A DNA stretch of 64,000 nt from Bacteroidota bacterium (GCA_023251455.1 JAHEYT010000032.1:1-64000); one strand, 5' to 3'; positions 53,103 through 61,973 are shown, counted from the first letter of the stretch. Translations and numbers: made by a program. The notes: generated from the sequence alone by a model not told the origin.

Positions 53103-53681
53103 GTGGAAAAACTTCTTCATACTGAAAAGGAATTGGTAAAAAAGCTCACAGACGGAGATTCGTTTGCCTTTGAGGTGCTTTTTTATAAATATCGTAATAA
53201 AATCAAGGGTTTTGCACTGAAGATAGTTCCGGCACAAATCGATCCGGAAGAAATTGTGCAGGAGGTTTTTGTGAGAGTGTGGTTAAAGAAAGACGCGATC
53301 GATCCGGAAAAAGATTTTCAATCCTACCTTTTTTCTATCGCAAAACACCTGGTTCTTGATCACCTGAAATCGGCGGTAAACCGAAAACTCTACTTTGTGG
53401 GCGAACATTTTCAGCAGGATTTGTTGGAGGAAGAAGCACTGGAAGCTTCGATATCTGAAGAAACTGAAGAGAAATTGCAAAAGCTGATCAATGAAATTCC
53501 AGAACGTAGAAGAGAGATTTTTCGGTTGAGCCGTTTCGAAGGACTCAGCTACAAACAAATTGCAGAACGCCTGAACATTAGCGAAAATACGGTGGACAGC
53601 CAGATCCGCAATGCACTGGCCTTTCTCCGTAAGGAATTCAGGAAGATTATAGTACTGGCTTTTTTGTATTTCTTCCAGTAA
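53103..53681 (+). CDS. ECF sigma factor of SusC/SusD locus 1
   Basis: A 192-residue sigma factor of the FecI-like Bacteroidota group. Region 2 has FEVLFYKYRNKIKGFALKIV, PEEIVQEVFVRVWLKKDAID and FQSYLFSIAKHLVLDHLK. Region 4 has IPERRREIFRLSRFEGLSYK and ISENTVDSQIRNALAFLRK. The start codon is GTG. The FecR gene follows after 122 bp. In this system the SusC protein with an N-terminal STN domain signals through FecR to free the sigma factor when substrate binds. Confidence 0.92.
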   Translation: MEKLLHTEKELVKKLTDGDSFAFEVLFYKYRNKIKGFALKIVPAQIDPEEIVQEVFVRVWLKKDAIDPEKDFQSYLFSIAKHLVLDHLKSAVNRKLYFVGEHFQQDLLEEEALEASISEETEEKLQKLINEIPERRREIFRLSRFEGLSYKQIAERLNISENTVDSQIRNALAFLRKEFRKIIVLAFLYFFQ

Positions 53682-53803
53682 AAACTGTTCCGAGTTATTG
53701 GATACGGGTTGCGTTTTCATGTAACTCGAAACCCACAACTTTTTTCAAAACCCCTTCACGGAAATTCGCACTTACTTCGTATTACTTACAAATCATTTAT
53801 ATA

Positions 53804-54823
53804 ATGACCGAAAAAATTATCAACATAGCAAACCGGTTTCTCGACGAAAAAGATTGTACCAGTCAGGAACTTTATGCTTTAAAAAAGTGGCTTTCCGATC
53901 CTGAAGCCCATTTAGAGGTTGAAAGTTGGTTGCTTGAGCATTGGACTTCGTCTCCTGAAATCGATTCAATTACCCTGATCGAAACCGTTTTTCAACAAAT
54001 TCAGAAATACGAAGAAGAACACCAGCCCAAATCAGGTTTTTCGATAAGACGAATCTTGAAAATTTACCAAAAAGTAGCTGCATTTTTATTAATCCCGATA
54101 ATCGGGTTCGGAATTATCTATTGGGTAAGCCAGCACAATCAATCGGTTGTTCAATATACTGAAACCATTGCTCCCCGTGGTCAAAAATCACAAATCGTTT
54201 TGGCCGATGGTACCAAAGTATGGCTTAATTCGGATACAAAAATCAAGTACCCGGGCAATTTCGATAAAACCCAACGCGATGTTTACCTCGATGGTGAAGC
54301 TTTTTTCGAAGTGTCCAAAAATGAGCATCAGCCATTTGTGGTGCATACTTCTCAGGTTAATGTAAAAGTTCTTGGAACTAAGTTTAACATTAAAGCTTAT
54401 GCTGATGAAAGTGATATAGAAACTTCGTTGTTTGAAGGCAAGATCAATTTGGTTCTGAATAATTTATCAGCAGAAAACCCGGTTGAGAAAGAAGTAGAAC
54501 CCGGACAATCGCTTGTATATTCGAAGACCGATCATCAACTGGTAGCCAACAAATTTCCTCAGGATGAAATCAACGGATGGAAAAACAATCAGCTCATATT
54601 CAAGGACGACACGTTTAACAATCTGGTCCGGAAAGTTGAACGTTGGTATGATGTGAAAGTGGTTTACAATGAAAAGTTGTTTAACGACCGGCGATTAACC
54701 GTTGAATTGTATGAGGGCGAACGTCTGGAAAGACTAATGGATATTATTAGCCTGACTTTGTCGGTAGATTATAAATACGAAAAAGGGGAAATTATTCTAA
54801 CGCCTAAATCAAAAAATATGTAG
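53804..54823 (+). CDS. FecR-type anti-sigma factor of locus 1
   Basis: A 339-residue protein: a cytoplasmic sigma-binding part (~1-80), one membrane helix (~88-107, VAAFLLIPIIGFGIIYWVS) and a periplasmic FecR domain (~115-215, ETIAPRGQKSQIVLADGTKV and VDGEAFFEVSKNEHQPFVVH-like strands). The C-terminal domain (~255-335) has WKNNQLIFKDDTFNNLVRKV and resembles a secretin/STN-like fold that contacts the SusC STN domain. It is followed by a hairpin and the SusC gene. Confidence 0.92.
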   Translation: MTEKIINIANRFLDEKDCTSQELYALKKWLSDPEAHLEVESWLLEHWTSSPEIDSITLIETVFQQIQKYEEEHQPKSGFSIRRILKIYQKVAAFLLIPIIGFGIIYWVSQHNQSVVQYTETIAPRGQKSQIVLADGTKVWLNSDTKIKYPGNFDKTQRDVYLDGEAFFEVSKNEHQPFVVHTSQVNVKVLGTKFNIKAYADESDIETSLFEGKINLVLNNLSAENPVEKEVEPGQSLVYSKTDHQLVANKFPQDEINGWKNNQLIFKDDTFNNLVRKVERWYDVKVVYNEKLFNDRRLTVELYEGERLERLMDIISLTLSVDYKYEKGEIILTPKSKNM

Positions 54824-54830
54824 AAAAAAT

Positions 54831-54866
54831 AAAGAGCGATAATTGGTCGAAGAATTACCGCTCTTT
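54831..54866 (+). terminator. Hairpin between fecR and susC of locus 1
   Basis: AAAGAGCG and CGCTCTTT pair, with further inner pairing TAATT/AATTA after one mismatch. It lies 8 bp after the FecR stop. Only a short T stretch (the TTT inside the stem end) follows, so it may be a partial terminator or a processing/stability hairpin. Confidence 0.65.
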
Positions 54867-54906
54867 CAATGTCAAACCTTAGTTTAACACGTAACACGTC
54901 AAATTT

Positions 54907-57900
54907 ATGAAAAAAAACAGAACAAGTTTGTGTAGGGAGTCATTTATCCCTATGCGAAAGTATTTACGGATTATGAAACTAACCTTTACCTTATTGCTTT
55001 TAGGTCTGATGTCTTTTGCATCAGTTACCTATTCACAGGCGACCAAGTTGACTTTTGAGTCTAAGAACGCTACCATCGAAAGTGTTTTCAAGCAAATTGA
55101 AGCGCTATCGGAGTTCAAATTTGCTTACAACAGCACCAAGCTGGATGTTGACAGAAAGATTTCACTGAAAGTAGAGAATCAAACGATTAACAATATCCTT
55201 GATAAGATTCTCGGATCGGCCAATTTTAAATACCAGATTGTTGACCGTTATATTATAATTACCGATGAGAATTCAAAAGGAATTAATTCAATGGTGGGCG
55301 AACCATCGAAGAAAGTAACAGGTAAGGTTTCTGATAACAATGGAGATTCACTTCCGGGGGTTTCGGTTGTAGTGAAAGGAACAACGGTAGGTACCATTAC
55401 TGATACAAACGGGATTTATTCATTACCAAATATTCCGGGGAATGCAATCCTTCAGTTTTCATTTGTGGGGATGAGGATAAAAGATGTAAACGTAGGTGCG
55501 CAGACCACAATTAATGTCGTTCTCGAAGACGAAACGATTGGTATTGAAGAAGTGGTTGCCGTAGGTTATGGAACTCAAAAGAAAGTCAATTTAACAGGGG
55601 CGATTACTGCCGTTACAACGAAAGAACTTAGTACTATATCTACTGCAAATTTATCGAATACTCTTGCTGGACGTGCTCCTGGTGTTAATATCACAGGAAA
55701 TTCAGGGTTAATGGGAGCTTCTTCAGATATTCGTATCCGTGGTGGCTTTGGTGAACCTTTATTTGTAATTGACGGGATTGTCAGGGATAAGGATGCTTTT
55801 GACGCACTCGAAGTAAACGAAATCGATCAGCTTAGTTTCCTGAAAGATGCAGCGACGGCCTCTATTTATGGTTCGCAGGCAGGAAATGGGGTTGTTTTGG
55901 TTACAACCAAAGCAGGAACAGAACAAAAGCCAGTGTTTAATTATCAGGGTTCTTATACGTTCATGACACCCACCCAAGAGCTTTTTGCTGACAGGTTTAC
56001 CTCGACTGACGAATTGATCTACCAGAACAGGGTTGCCCAGTTTCAGGGTTTGGCTACCCCAAACGGCGAAAAAGAGTTCGCTTATTTCAAGGACAAAAAT
56101 TACAATGTAAACGACTATATCTGGCAAACCCCGGCAAGCCAAAAACATTCCATGAGTGTGTCTGGGGGAACCGACAAAGTAACTTACTATGCTTTAGGTA
56201 GCTATATCGGTGAAAAAGGTTCATATAAAAACCTTGAAAATGACAAGTTCAATTTAAGATCGAATGTGACTGCCAAAATCACGGATAGAATAAAAATGAA
56301 CTTTAATTTGTCAGCCAATCAACAGAATCAACAACGATTTTACTGGCCATTCACTGATGATGACGAACAAACTATCGGCGACTTGTACCGTTGTACATTT
56401 AACTGGCCGAAAACTTATCCGTTCTATTTAAATGAAGATGGATCCCCGGCAGAAGAGGTAACCAAATTTCCGGTACAAACACCCATGGGTAGCTGGCAGG
56501 CATGGAATGTGGTTGATCAGGTCATCGGCGATCGCTATATTAAAACAAGAAAAAGAGAAGTTAATGCAATTCTTTCTTTTGACATTGATTTGGGAGCCTT
56601 TGTTCCAGGATTGACAACCAAGATTGTTGGGAATTATATTGGTAATGACTACATGCGAAAAAAATACCTAACCTATCAGCACAACTACGTTTGGGCAGCC
56701 GCTAACTCTGACAATAACCGGTTTATCCCGGCAGCGCCAGATCCAAATAAAATGAACACGTTCACATTCTCACAAAATCAGGAATTTTTGAGTTATAATA
56801 TAAACTCACTGTGGAGCGAACAGTTAGACTGGTTCCTGAATTATAACAAATCGTTTGGTAAGCACGACATCGCTGCAACTGCAGTTTGGGAACAACAGTC
56901 GAATGGAGGAGAAAAAATTTATGCAAAAGGCGAAAATCCATTGACCAATTATGATCAAATGTTTGTGTATTCAACCGACGCTGAAAAACGATGGGGAGAT
57001 GCAGTAGAGGTTACTGGTGGCCGTTTATCATGGATCGGACGTGCAAATTACAGCTACGACCAAAAGTATATTGCAGAGTTTTCTTTCAGGTATGATGGGA
57101 ATACTCTTTTCCCGGAAGATAAACGATGGGGATTTTTCCCTTCTGTTTCCGGGGCATGGCGTATTAGTAAAGAATCATTTATGCAAGACTTGTCTGGCTG
57201 GCTCGACAACCTAAAAATAAGGGCATCGTATGGAACAACCGGGAATGATTTGAATGTAAATAATGATGCAATTACGCCATTCTCATACCTGAATGTATAT
57301 CAGTCCGGCAGTTCATACATTTGGGGCGATAACCTGAACCTTGGAATCATGCCTGGCGCAACACCTAATCCTTATCTTACATGGGCAACTTCTACAACTT
57401 ACAATGTGGGATTCGATTTTGGGGTATTAAATAATAAGTTGACGGGTTCGTTTGATGCGTTCCATAAAAAGGAAGAAGACATTTTGGGATCGCGTATTGT
57501 TACCATTCCCAACACTTATGGACAGGATTTAGCTCCCGAAAATTATGCAGTAAGGTCATGGCGTGGTTTTGAATTTAATGCCATGTGGAGAGATAAAGCC
57601 TTTGGTGGTCAACTTGATTATTCTATTTACGGAAATATTGGTTATTCCAGAGACCAGTGGGATGTGTTGGATCAGACTGCATTATACTCACCAGGCGGTA
57701 ATTTAGACGAATTTTCTGCTATCGGGAACCCGATTAAGCGTTTGACAGGATTAAAAACTTTAGGAATAATTCGTACCCAGGAACAATTGGATGCCTTATT
57801 GTCAAAAGGTTTTAAGCAATATGGACGTAACCCATATTTAGGCGGCCTTTATTTTGAGGATGTCCGTGGTGATGGTTATTCTCCTGGCCCTGATGGTAAA

Positions 57901-58443
57901 ATTGATGGTAACGATATTCAGGTTTTATCTGATAACGCATCGCCTCGGATTAACTATGGATTTGGCACAAGCCTGACCTGGAAAGGGATCACTTTAGATA
58001 TGCATTTTCAGGGCGTAGGAATGTACGACCGGATGGTCAGCAACCTTGGTGGTTACGAAGAAGGAATGGGTGGTATCCGTCAGTATGGTGGAACCGTAAG
58101 GCCTTACTATCCAATCTGGACAGGTGATGTTTGGACTCCTGAAAGCCCTAATGCAAAATATCCACGTGTAATCGGTAAAAGCTGGGCCGAATCGGGTACT
58201 GGAAACCAGTCATTCTGGATTCGGAATGGAGCTTATTTACGATTGAAAAACCTCAATATTGGGTATGCTATTCCGAAAAAATGGATTCTTCCCCTCAATA
58301 TCTCCTCTGCTCAGGTATTCTTCAATGGGACTAACCTATTTGTATTCTCCGAGATGACAGAGTTTCAGGATCCTGAACAGGATTGTTATGATTCATATCC
58401 TTTGATGAAATCGTTTACGTTTGGACTTGACATTAAATTCTAA
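54907..58443 (+). CDS. SusC/RagA-type TonB-dependent outer-membrane transporter with STN domain
   Basis: A 1178-residue protein. The signal peptide (after MRKYLRIMKLTFTLLLLGLM) ends near TYSQA. The STN domain (~50-115, with IDKILGSANFKYQIVDRYII-like strands) marks it as a sigma/anti-sigma signalling transporter. A carboxypeptidase-like domain follows (~132-215, VTGKVSDNNGDSLPGVSVVV), then the TonB-box-like EEVVAVGYGTQKK, the plug (NLTGAI...IRIRGGFGEPLFVIDGI) and the barrel, which ends SFTFGLDIKF. It imports oligosaccharides with its SusD partner 17 bp downstream. The glycan is unknown; neighbouring genes suggest arabinose- or xylose-containing polymers. Confidence 0.95.
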   Translation: MKKNRTSLCRESFIPMRKYLRIMKLTFTLLLLGLMSFASVTYSQATKLTFESKNATIESVFKQIEALSEFKFAYNSTKLDVDRKISLKVENQTINNILDKILGSANFKYQIVDRYIIITDENSKGINSMVGEPSKKVTGKVSDNNGDSLPGVSVVVKGTTVGTITDTNGIYSLPNIPGNAILQFSFVGMRIKDVNVGAQTTINVVLEDETIGIEEVVAVGYGTQKKVNLTGAITAVTTKELSTISTANLSNTLAGRAPGVNITGNSGLMGASSDIRIRGGFGEPLFVIDGIVRDKDAFDALEVNEIDQLSFLKDAATASIYGSQAGNGVVLVTTKAGTEQKPVFNYQGSYTFMTPTQELFADRFTSTDELIYQNRVAQFQGLATPNGEKEFAYFKDKNYNVNDYIWQTPASQKHSMSVSGGTDKVTYYALGSYIGEKGSYKNLENDKFNLRSNVTAKITDRIKMNFNLSANQQNQQRFYWPFTDDDEQTIGDLYRCTFNWPKTYPFYLNEDGSPAEEVTKFPVQTPMGSWQAWNVVDQVIGDRYIKTRKREVNAILSFDIDLGAFVPGLTTKIVGNYIGNDYMRKKYLTYQHNYVWAAANSDNNRFIPAAPDPNKMNTFTFSQNQEFLSYNINSLWSEQLDWFLNYNKSFGKHDIAATAVWEQQSNGGEKIYAKGENPLTNYDQMFVYSTDAEKRWGDAVEVTGGRLSWIGRANYSYDQKYIAEFSFRYDGNTLFPEDKRWGFFPSVSGAWRISKESFMQDLSGWLDNLKIRASYGTTGNDLNVNNDAITPFSYLNVYQSGSSYIWGDNLNLGIMPGATPNPYLTWATSTTYNVGFDFGVLNNKLTGSFDAFHKKEEDILGSRIVTIPNTYGQDLAPENYAVRSWRGFEFNAMWRDKAFGGQLDYSIYGNIGYSRDQWDVLDQTALYSPGGNLDEFSAIGNPIKRLTGLKTLGIIRTQEQLDALLSKGFKQYGRNPYLGGLYFEDVRGDGYSPGPDGKIDGNDIQVLSDNASPRINYGFGTSLTWKGITLDMHFQGVGMYDRMVSNLGGYEEGMGGIRQYGGTVRPYYPIWTGDVWTPESPNAKYPRVIGKSWAESGTGNQSFWIRNGAYLRLKNLNIGYAIPKKWILPLNISSAQVFFNGTNLFVFSEMTEFQDPEQDCYDSYPLMKSFTFGLDIKF

Positions 58444-58460
58444 TAAAAATAGATACCATA

Positions 58461-60230
58461 ATGAAAAAAATTACATATATAATCGTTGCAGTTGTTATGC
58501 TATTTACTGCAAATAGCTGCAATACCTTAGACATTGAAGATATATACGACTACAATGCCGAGTTGGTCTGGAATGACGAATCTCTTGTGAACGCGTATAT
58601 GGCTAATCTTTATGCCAACGTTTTCGATAATTGGTCACCAACACTTGACCAAACAACCCAGCAGTTATCCGGAATCGTTTTTTATCCCGATAGGATTAAC
58701 ATGACAAATGGTGAATACAAACTGTGGGATTACTCTAAAATCAGGCTGATCAACGAATCCATTTTGAATGTAACGAACGGAACGTTACCGCAAGGTGTAA
58801 AGTCGGGAGTTATTGCACAAGCTAAGTTCCTGAGGGCTTATGTCTATTTTCAAATGGTTATTTATCATGGAGGTGTTCCTTATATTACGGTTCCTCAGGT
58901 TAAAGACAAAGATGATTTGTATGTGAAAAGAAATTCAACAAAAGAATGCTTCGATTTTATTATTAAAGATCTTGATGAATCGATTAGTCTTCTTCCCGAA
59001 AAAATATCTTCTACATCAAGCAATTACGGAAAGATAGATGGTTGTTTTGCTACGGCTTTTAAGGCTAAAGTTTTACTCTACAAAGCATCCCCTCAGTTCA
59101 ATCCGAATAATAAATGGAACAATGCCTATTGGAAAGAAGCCTATTCGGCAAACGAAGCTGCATATAATACGCTGAAGAATCTGGGTTACGCTCTTACGAA
59201 TGACTATGCCGATATTTTTCTCGTTGAAAGAGGCTCTGAAGTTGTATTCTCGGTAATTAACACTTACCCAAATAAAACTGCAAACTGGGACTACGGTGTC
59301 CGTCCGGGCTCTGAAAGTCGTGGAAATGCCTGGGCTTCTCCTACATGGGAGTTTGTTAAGGAATTCCCTATGAAAGATGGTAAGCTTTATAATGATCCAA
59401 CCGGGAAATATTACACCAGTGATGACAATTTTTTGCAGGGATACTGGAAAAACAGAGATCCTCGTTTCGATAAATCGATTGTATGGAATGCTTCGGTGTA
59501 TGAAGTTTCAAATAAAAAGGGAAACCGCCAATACACATCTTTGGGAGTTGCCGATGTACTTGATGACTTTGGTGTAAATCCTAAAGCCGGGACAAATTCA
59601 ACTAATCTGGACAGCTATAGCGGATTTTTCATTCGCAAGGGCAGCGATTTATCCCTTCTACAATCCGAAGTACAACAATACGATATTGACTTTATTGTTA
59701 TGCGTTTTGCCGAAGTGATGCTCAATTATGCCGAAACAGCAAATGAAACTGGCAAATCGGATTTGGCTTTGTCGATATTGAAAGAAATTAGAAAACATGC
59801 GGGCATTGAAGCTGGCACGGATGGAAAATATGGGATAGCTGCAACAACCCGTGAGGAGGTTAGAGAAGCGATTCTAGCCGAAAGGAATATCGAATTCTGT
59901 TTCGAAGGCCATTCTTTCTGGGATTTACGTCGTTTGAGAATGCTCAACAGGCTCGATGGAAAAACCAAACATGGGATTGAATCCATTGCTCTTAATCCTG
60001 ACGGAACTGAAATGTCTATAACAGAAGCTAAAACAAAGGCCGGAAATAAAGAACTTACAGAAAAGGACTTTAAATATAGTGTTTTGCAAATTCCATTTAC
60101 AGGGGTTAAGGTGATGTCCCTGCCAGAAAAATACTACTTTTTCCCAATCAAACAATCTGTTATTGATTTGAATGGTAAAATAGAACAAAATAGCAACTGG
60201 GGTGGCACGTTCAATCCTACTCTCGAATAA
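58461..60230 (+). CDS. SusD/RagB-type surface glycan-binding lipoprotein
   Basis: A 589-residue lipoprotein (signal MKKITYIIVAVVMLFTANSC, lipobox ANSC). N-terminal SusD-like and C-terminal RagB/SusD domains are visible through ILNVTNGTLPQGVKSGVIAQ, AKFLRAYVYFQMVIYHGGVP, LAERNIEFCFEGHSFWDLRR and FFPIKQSVIDLNGKIEQNSN. It forms the lid of the SusC channel and binds the sugar chain at the surface. It is the last gene of locus 1; a terminator follows 80 bp later. Confidence 0.95.
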   Translation: MKKITYIIVAVVMLFTANSCNTLDIEDIYDYNAELVWNDESLVNAYMANLYANVFDNWSPTLDQTTQQLSGIVFYPDRINMTNGEYKLWDYSKIRLINESILNVTNGTLPQGVKSGVIAQAKFLRAYVYFQMVIYHGGVPYITVPQVKDKDDLYVKRNSTKECFDFIIKDLDESISLLPEKISSTSSNYGKIDGCFATAFKAKVLLYKASPQFNPNNKWNNAYWKEAYSANEAAYNTLKNLGYALTNDYADIFLVERGSEVVFSVINTYPNKTANWDYGVRPGSESRGNAWASPTWEFVKEFPMKDGKLYNDPTGKYYTSDDNFLQGYWKNRDPRFDKSIVWNASVYEVSNKKGNRQYTSLGVADVLDDFGVNPKAGTNSTNLDSYSGFFIRKGSDLSLLQSEVQQYDIDFIVMRFAEVMLNYAETANETGKSDLALSILKEIRKHAGIEAGTDGKYGIAATTREEVREAILAERNIEFCFEGHSFWDLRRLRMLNRLDGKTKHGIESIALNPDGTEMSITEAKTKAGNKELTEKDFKYSVLQIPFTGVKVMSLPEKYYFFPIKQSVIDLNGKIEQNSNWGGTFNPTLE

Positions 60231-60310
60231 ACGATTTTTTCGAAAAAAGACTCAGTGTTTTTAGTTCGGGGTTAATATAGCCAATTAATATTATCAGGCA
60301 CTTTATTTGA

Positions 60311-60364
60311 AACTACCAAAGCAAGTTATCCACAAGGATTACTGGGTCTTTGGTAGTTTTATTT
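60311..60364 (+). terminator. Terminator of SusC/SusD locus 1
   Basis: AACTACCAAAG and CTTTGGTAGTT form 11 perfect pairs around a 26-nt loop, followed by TTATTTTT. The loop contains a single TTATCCACA word. Confidence 0.7.
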
Positions 60365-60467
60365 TTCCGGCTAGTGCCAATTTGCAATTTGAACTTTTTA
60401 GCAAGGGATTTGGAATCTCATTTTGACATCGATGAATAAGCCAATCACAGGTTGATTGGAAGTTTAT

Positions 60468-60508
60468 AGTTTACCCCTTTGCCATTGCTGCAAAGGGGTT
60501 TTCTTTTT
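60468..60508 (+). terminator. Terminator-like hairpin, left member of a direct duplicate
   Basis: AGTTTACCCCTTTG starts it. CCCCTTTG (60474-60481) and CAAAGGGG (60491-60498) pair with a 9-nt loop, followed by TTTTCTTTTT. A near-copy lies at 61165-61207, and both are preceded by TGAATAAGCC (60433 and 61143). Confidence 0.8.
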
Positions 60509-60590
60509 CAAATCACACCATCATACATCTACACACCAATTCTTTATCACCAATAGTCACTTGAGCATCCCAAGGATTATACTGCTGTAA

Positions 60591-60716
60591 AAAGAAATTG
60601 CAGGCATCACCGACGTTGCCAACGCCGTGAAACGTTACTTCAAGTCGGTGTTTGGCGCAACAAGCCCCCAGTATGAGCAAGTAAGCTCTCTCAATTTTAC
60701 TAATTACAAGCAATAA
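60591..60716 (+). pseudogene. Decayed ORF fragment of a Bacteroidota hypothetical protein
   Basis: In one frame 41 codons read KEIAGITDVANAVKRYFKSV, then FGATSPQYEQVSSLNFTNYK, a Gln and a stop. The composition and the V-F-G-A-T-S-P-Q-Y motif look like real protein. From memory they resemble the C-terminal end of a hypothetical protein family in Bacteroidota. Upstream, the codons EHPKDYTAVK are in another frame and would join after removal of one A from a five-A run (60589-60593), and a TAG lies just before them. So this looks like a frameshifted remnant. It lies directly before the tandem array. Confidence 0.5.
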
Positions 60717-60921
60717 GTTGTATAAAGCTCTCGGTTTTTATGTAATTTACCCCCGTAAAGTTGTAATAGTTCTCCGGTAAAATTGAAATTCCTATTGGTA
60801 AACTTGTATTTTGATCTGGTAAAGTTGTAAATCCCTTTGGTTAAGTTGCACTAGGCTTCAAATAAGTTACAATAGCCTTCGGTATTTTCAGATTAGCCTC
60901 CGGCAAAACTATAATTGCCGC

Positions 60922-60953
60922 AGGCTTTTTTATTTTTCCTGAAGTGATTTATC
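60922..60953. repeat. 32-bp direct repeat inside array 2, first copy
   Basis: A 32-bp sequence beginning AGGCTTTTTTATTTTTCCTG is identical at 61090-61121. The distance is 168 bp, exactly eight 21-bp units. This shows a higher-order duplication within the array. Confidence 0.95.
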
Positions 60954-61089
60954 AAATGGTCACAGGGGATTCTGTATTTCGCGGAGACATTTATGAAACA
61001 GGCACAGGCATTTGTATATTAGTCACAGCCAATGTTGTAATTGGCGGAGGCATTGTTTCAGGCGCCTCAGGCAAAACCAAAATTGTCAG

Positions 61090-61121
61090 AGGCTTTTTTA
61101 TTTTTCCTGAAGTGATTTATC
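61090..61121. repeat. 32-bp direct repeat inside array 2, second copy
   Basis: Identical to 60922-60953; the similarity continues to the right (AAATGGTCACAGG against TAATGATCACAGG). Confidence 0.95.
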
Positions 61122-61164
61122 TAATGATCACAGGCATTGTTGTGAATAAGCCTGTCAGAATTTA

Positions 61165-61207
61165 AGTTTACCCCTTTGTTAGCAATAGCAAGGGGTTTTT
61201 TACTTTT
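61165..61207 (+). terminator. Terminator-like hairpin, right member of the direct duplicate
   Basis: AGTTTACCCCTTTG again, with CCCCTTTG (61171-61178) pairing with CAAGGGG (61189-61195; one base bulged), then TTTTTTACTTTT. It closes the array 2 region on the right, 108 bp before the next sigma gene. Confidence 0.75.
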
Positions 61208-61314
61208 CCAGAAACTTAAACGAGTTGTTCCTATGCGATTTTGATAATTGTAAAAACTACATTTATCCTAAAAAATGCCTTATTTTGTTAGGCATATACA
61301 GAAGCAAATATTTT

Positions 61315-61902
61315 ATGTCCTTTTCAGGCCTGAATAATACAATTAATGAGAAACAGTTATTTCTTGATTTTCAGGGAGGTAACCACGCTGTTTTTGATTA
61401 TTTCTTCGATAAATATTATCAGGGGCTTTGTGTGTATGCTTACCGGATGCTTAAATCAAACTCTGAAGCCGAAGACCTGGTGCAGGATTTTTTTGTCAGG
61501 ATTTTAGAGAACCGTGCAACTATTTCTATTGAAACCAGCGTCAAATCCTATTTCATCCGTTCAGTCCACAACCGCTGTCTCGATAATTTGGCTCATCAAA
61601 AGGTTAAAATCAACCACGAACAATTCAGGCTAAAAATGATGAGCGATGACGATTTGCAGGAATACCCGTTGCTCGACAGTGAACTAACAAAACAAATTGA
61701 CAAGGCAATTCAGAATTTGCCTGATGGAATTCGTGAAACATTCATGCTAAACCGTTTTGATGGTCTTAGCTATCAGCAAATAGCCAAACAAGAAAACGTC
61801 TCGGTAAAGACGATCGAATACCGTATCAGTAAAGCACTTACTATTCTTCGCAAAGACCTTGGCGATTATCTCCTTTTTTTGCTTTTCGTAAGCAGGTTTT
61901 AA
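61315..61902 (+). CDS. ECF sigma factor of SusC locus 2
   Basis: A 195-residue FecI-like sigma factor. Region 2 has FDYFFDKYYQGLCVYAYRML, SEAEDLVQDFFVRILENRAT and YFIRSVHNRCLDNLAHQK. Region 4 has LPDGIRETFMLNRFDGLSYQ and VSVKTIEYRISKALTILRKD. The frame is open for 30 codons further upstream, but the ATG at 61315 (MSFSGLNNTINEK) matches the usual length. FecR and SusC genes follow. Confidence 0.92.
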   Translation: MSFSGLNNTINEKQLFLDFQGGNHAVFDYFFDKYYQGLCVYAYRMLKSNSEAEDLVQDFFVRILENRATISIETSVKSYFIRSVHNRCLDNLAHQKVKINHEQFRLKMMSDDDLQEYPLLDSELTKQIDKAIQNLPDGIRETFMLNRFDGLSYQQIAKQENVSVKTIEYRISKALTILRKDLGDYLLFLLFVSRF

Positions 61903-61973
61903 TTTTTTAACATTTTTTCAGAATCTATTTAGGGTGAAGAAATACTTTGCCGTCATATACTCGAATAAAATAT

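Larger units (their letters stand above)
60731..61140. repeat. Degenerate 21-bp tandem array (array 2)
   Basis: About 20 units. The left part follows CCGGTAAAGTTGTAATTGCC with much variation; the right part follows CACAGGCATTGTTGTA-like units. Taking the second G of the GG core as anchor, positions 60734, 60755, 60777, 60798, 60819, 60840, 60882, 60903, 60924, 60966, 61008, 61050, 61071, 61092 and 61134 all fit steps of 21 (one step of 22 at the left). The total, 400 bp, equals 19 x 21 + 1. Because 21 is divisible by three, false ORFs open inside it. No gene is believed to be here. Confidence 0.85.

Noticed and set aside
60326-60334. A perfect DnaA box TTATCCACA (replication origin?)
   Set aside because: Only one box, in the loop of a terminator; no cluster, no AT-rich unwinding region and no dnaA, rpmH or dnaN gene nearby. 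rpmH and dnaB are 55 kb away.
60513-60713. A 66-codon minus-strand open frame with several cysteines
   Set aside because: It is the complement of the plus-strand remnant at 60591-60716, which reads as better protein sequence, and it has no ribosome-binding or promoter signal.
60944-61165. A 73-codon plus-strand open frame within array 2
   Set aside because: The repeat period of 21 bp is a multiple of three, so a frame stays open by chance. The translation is a degenerate repeat without protein-like features, and it has no start context.
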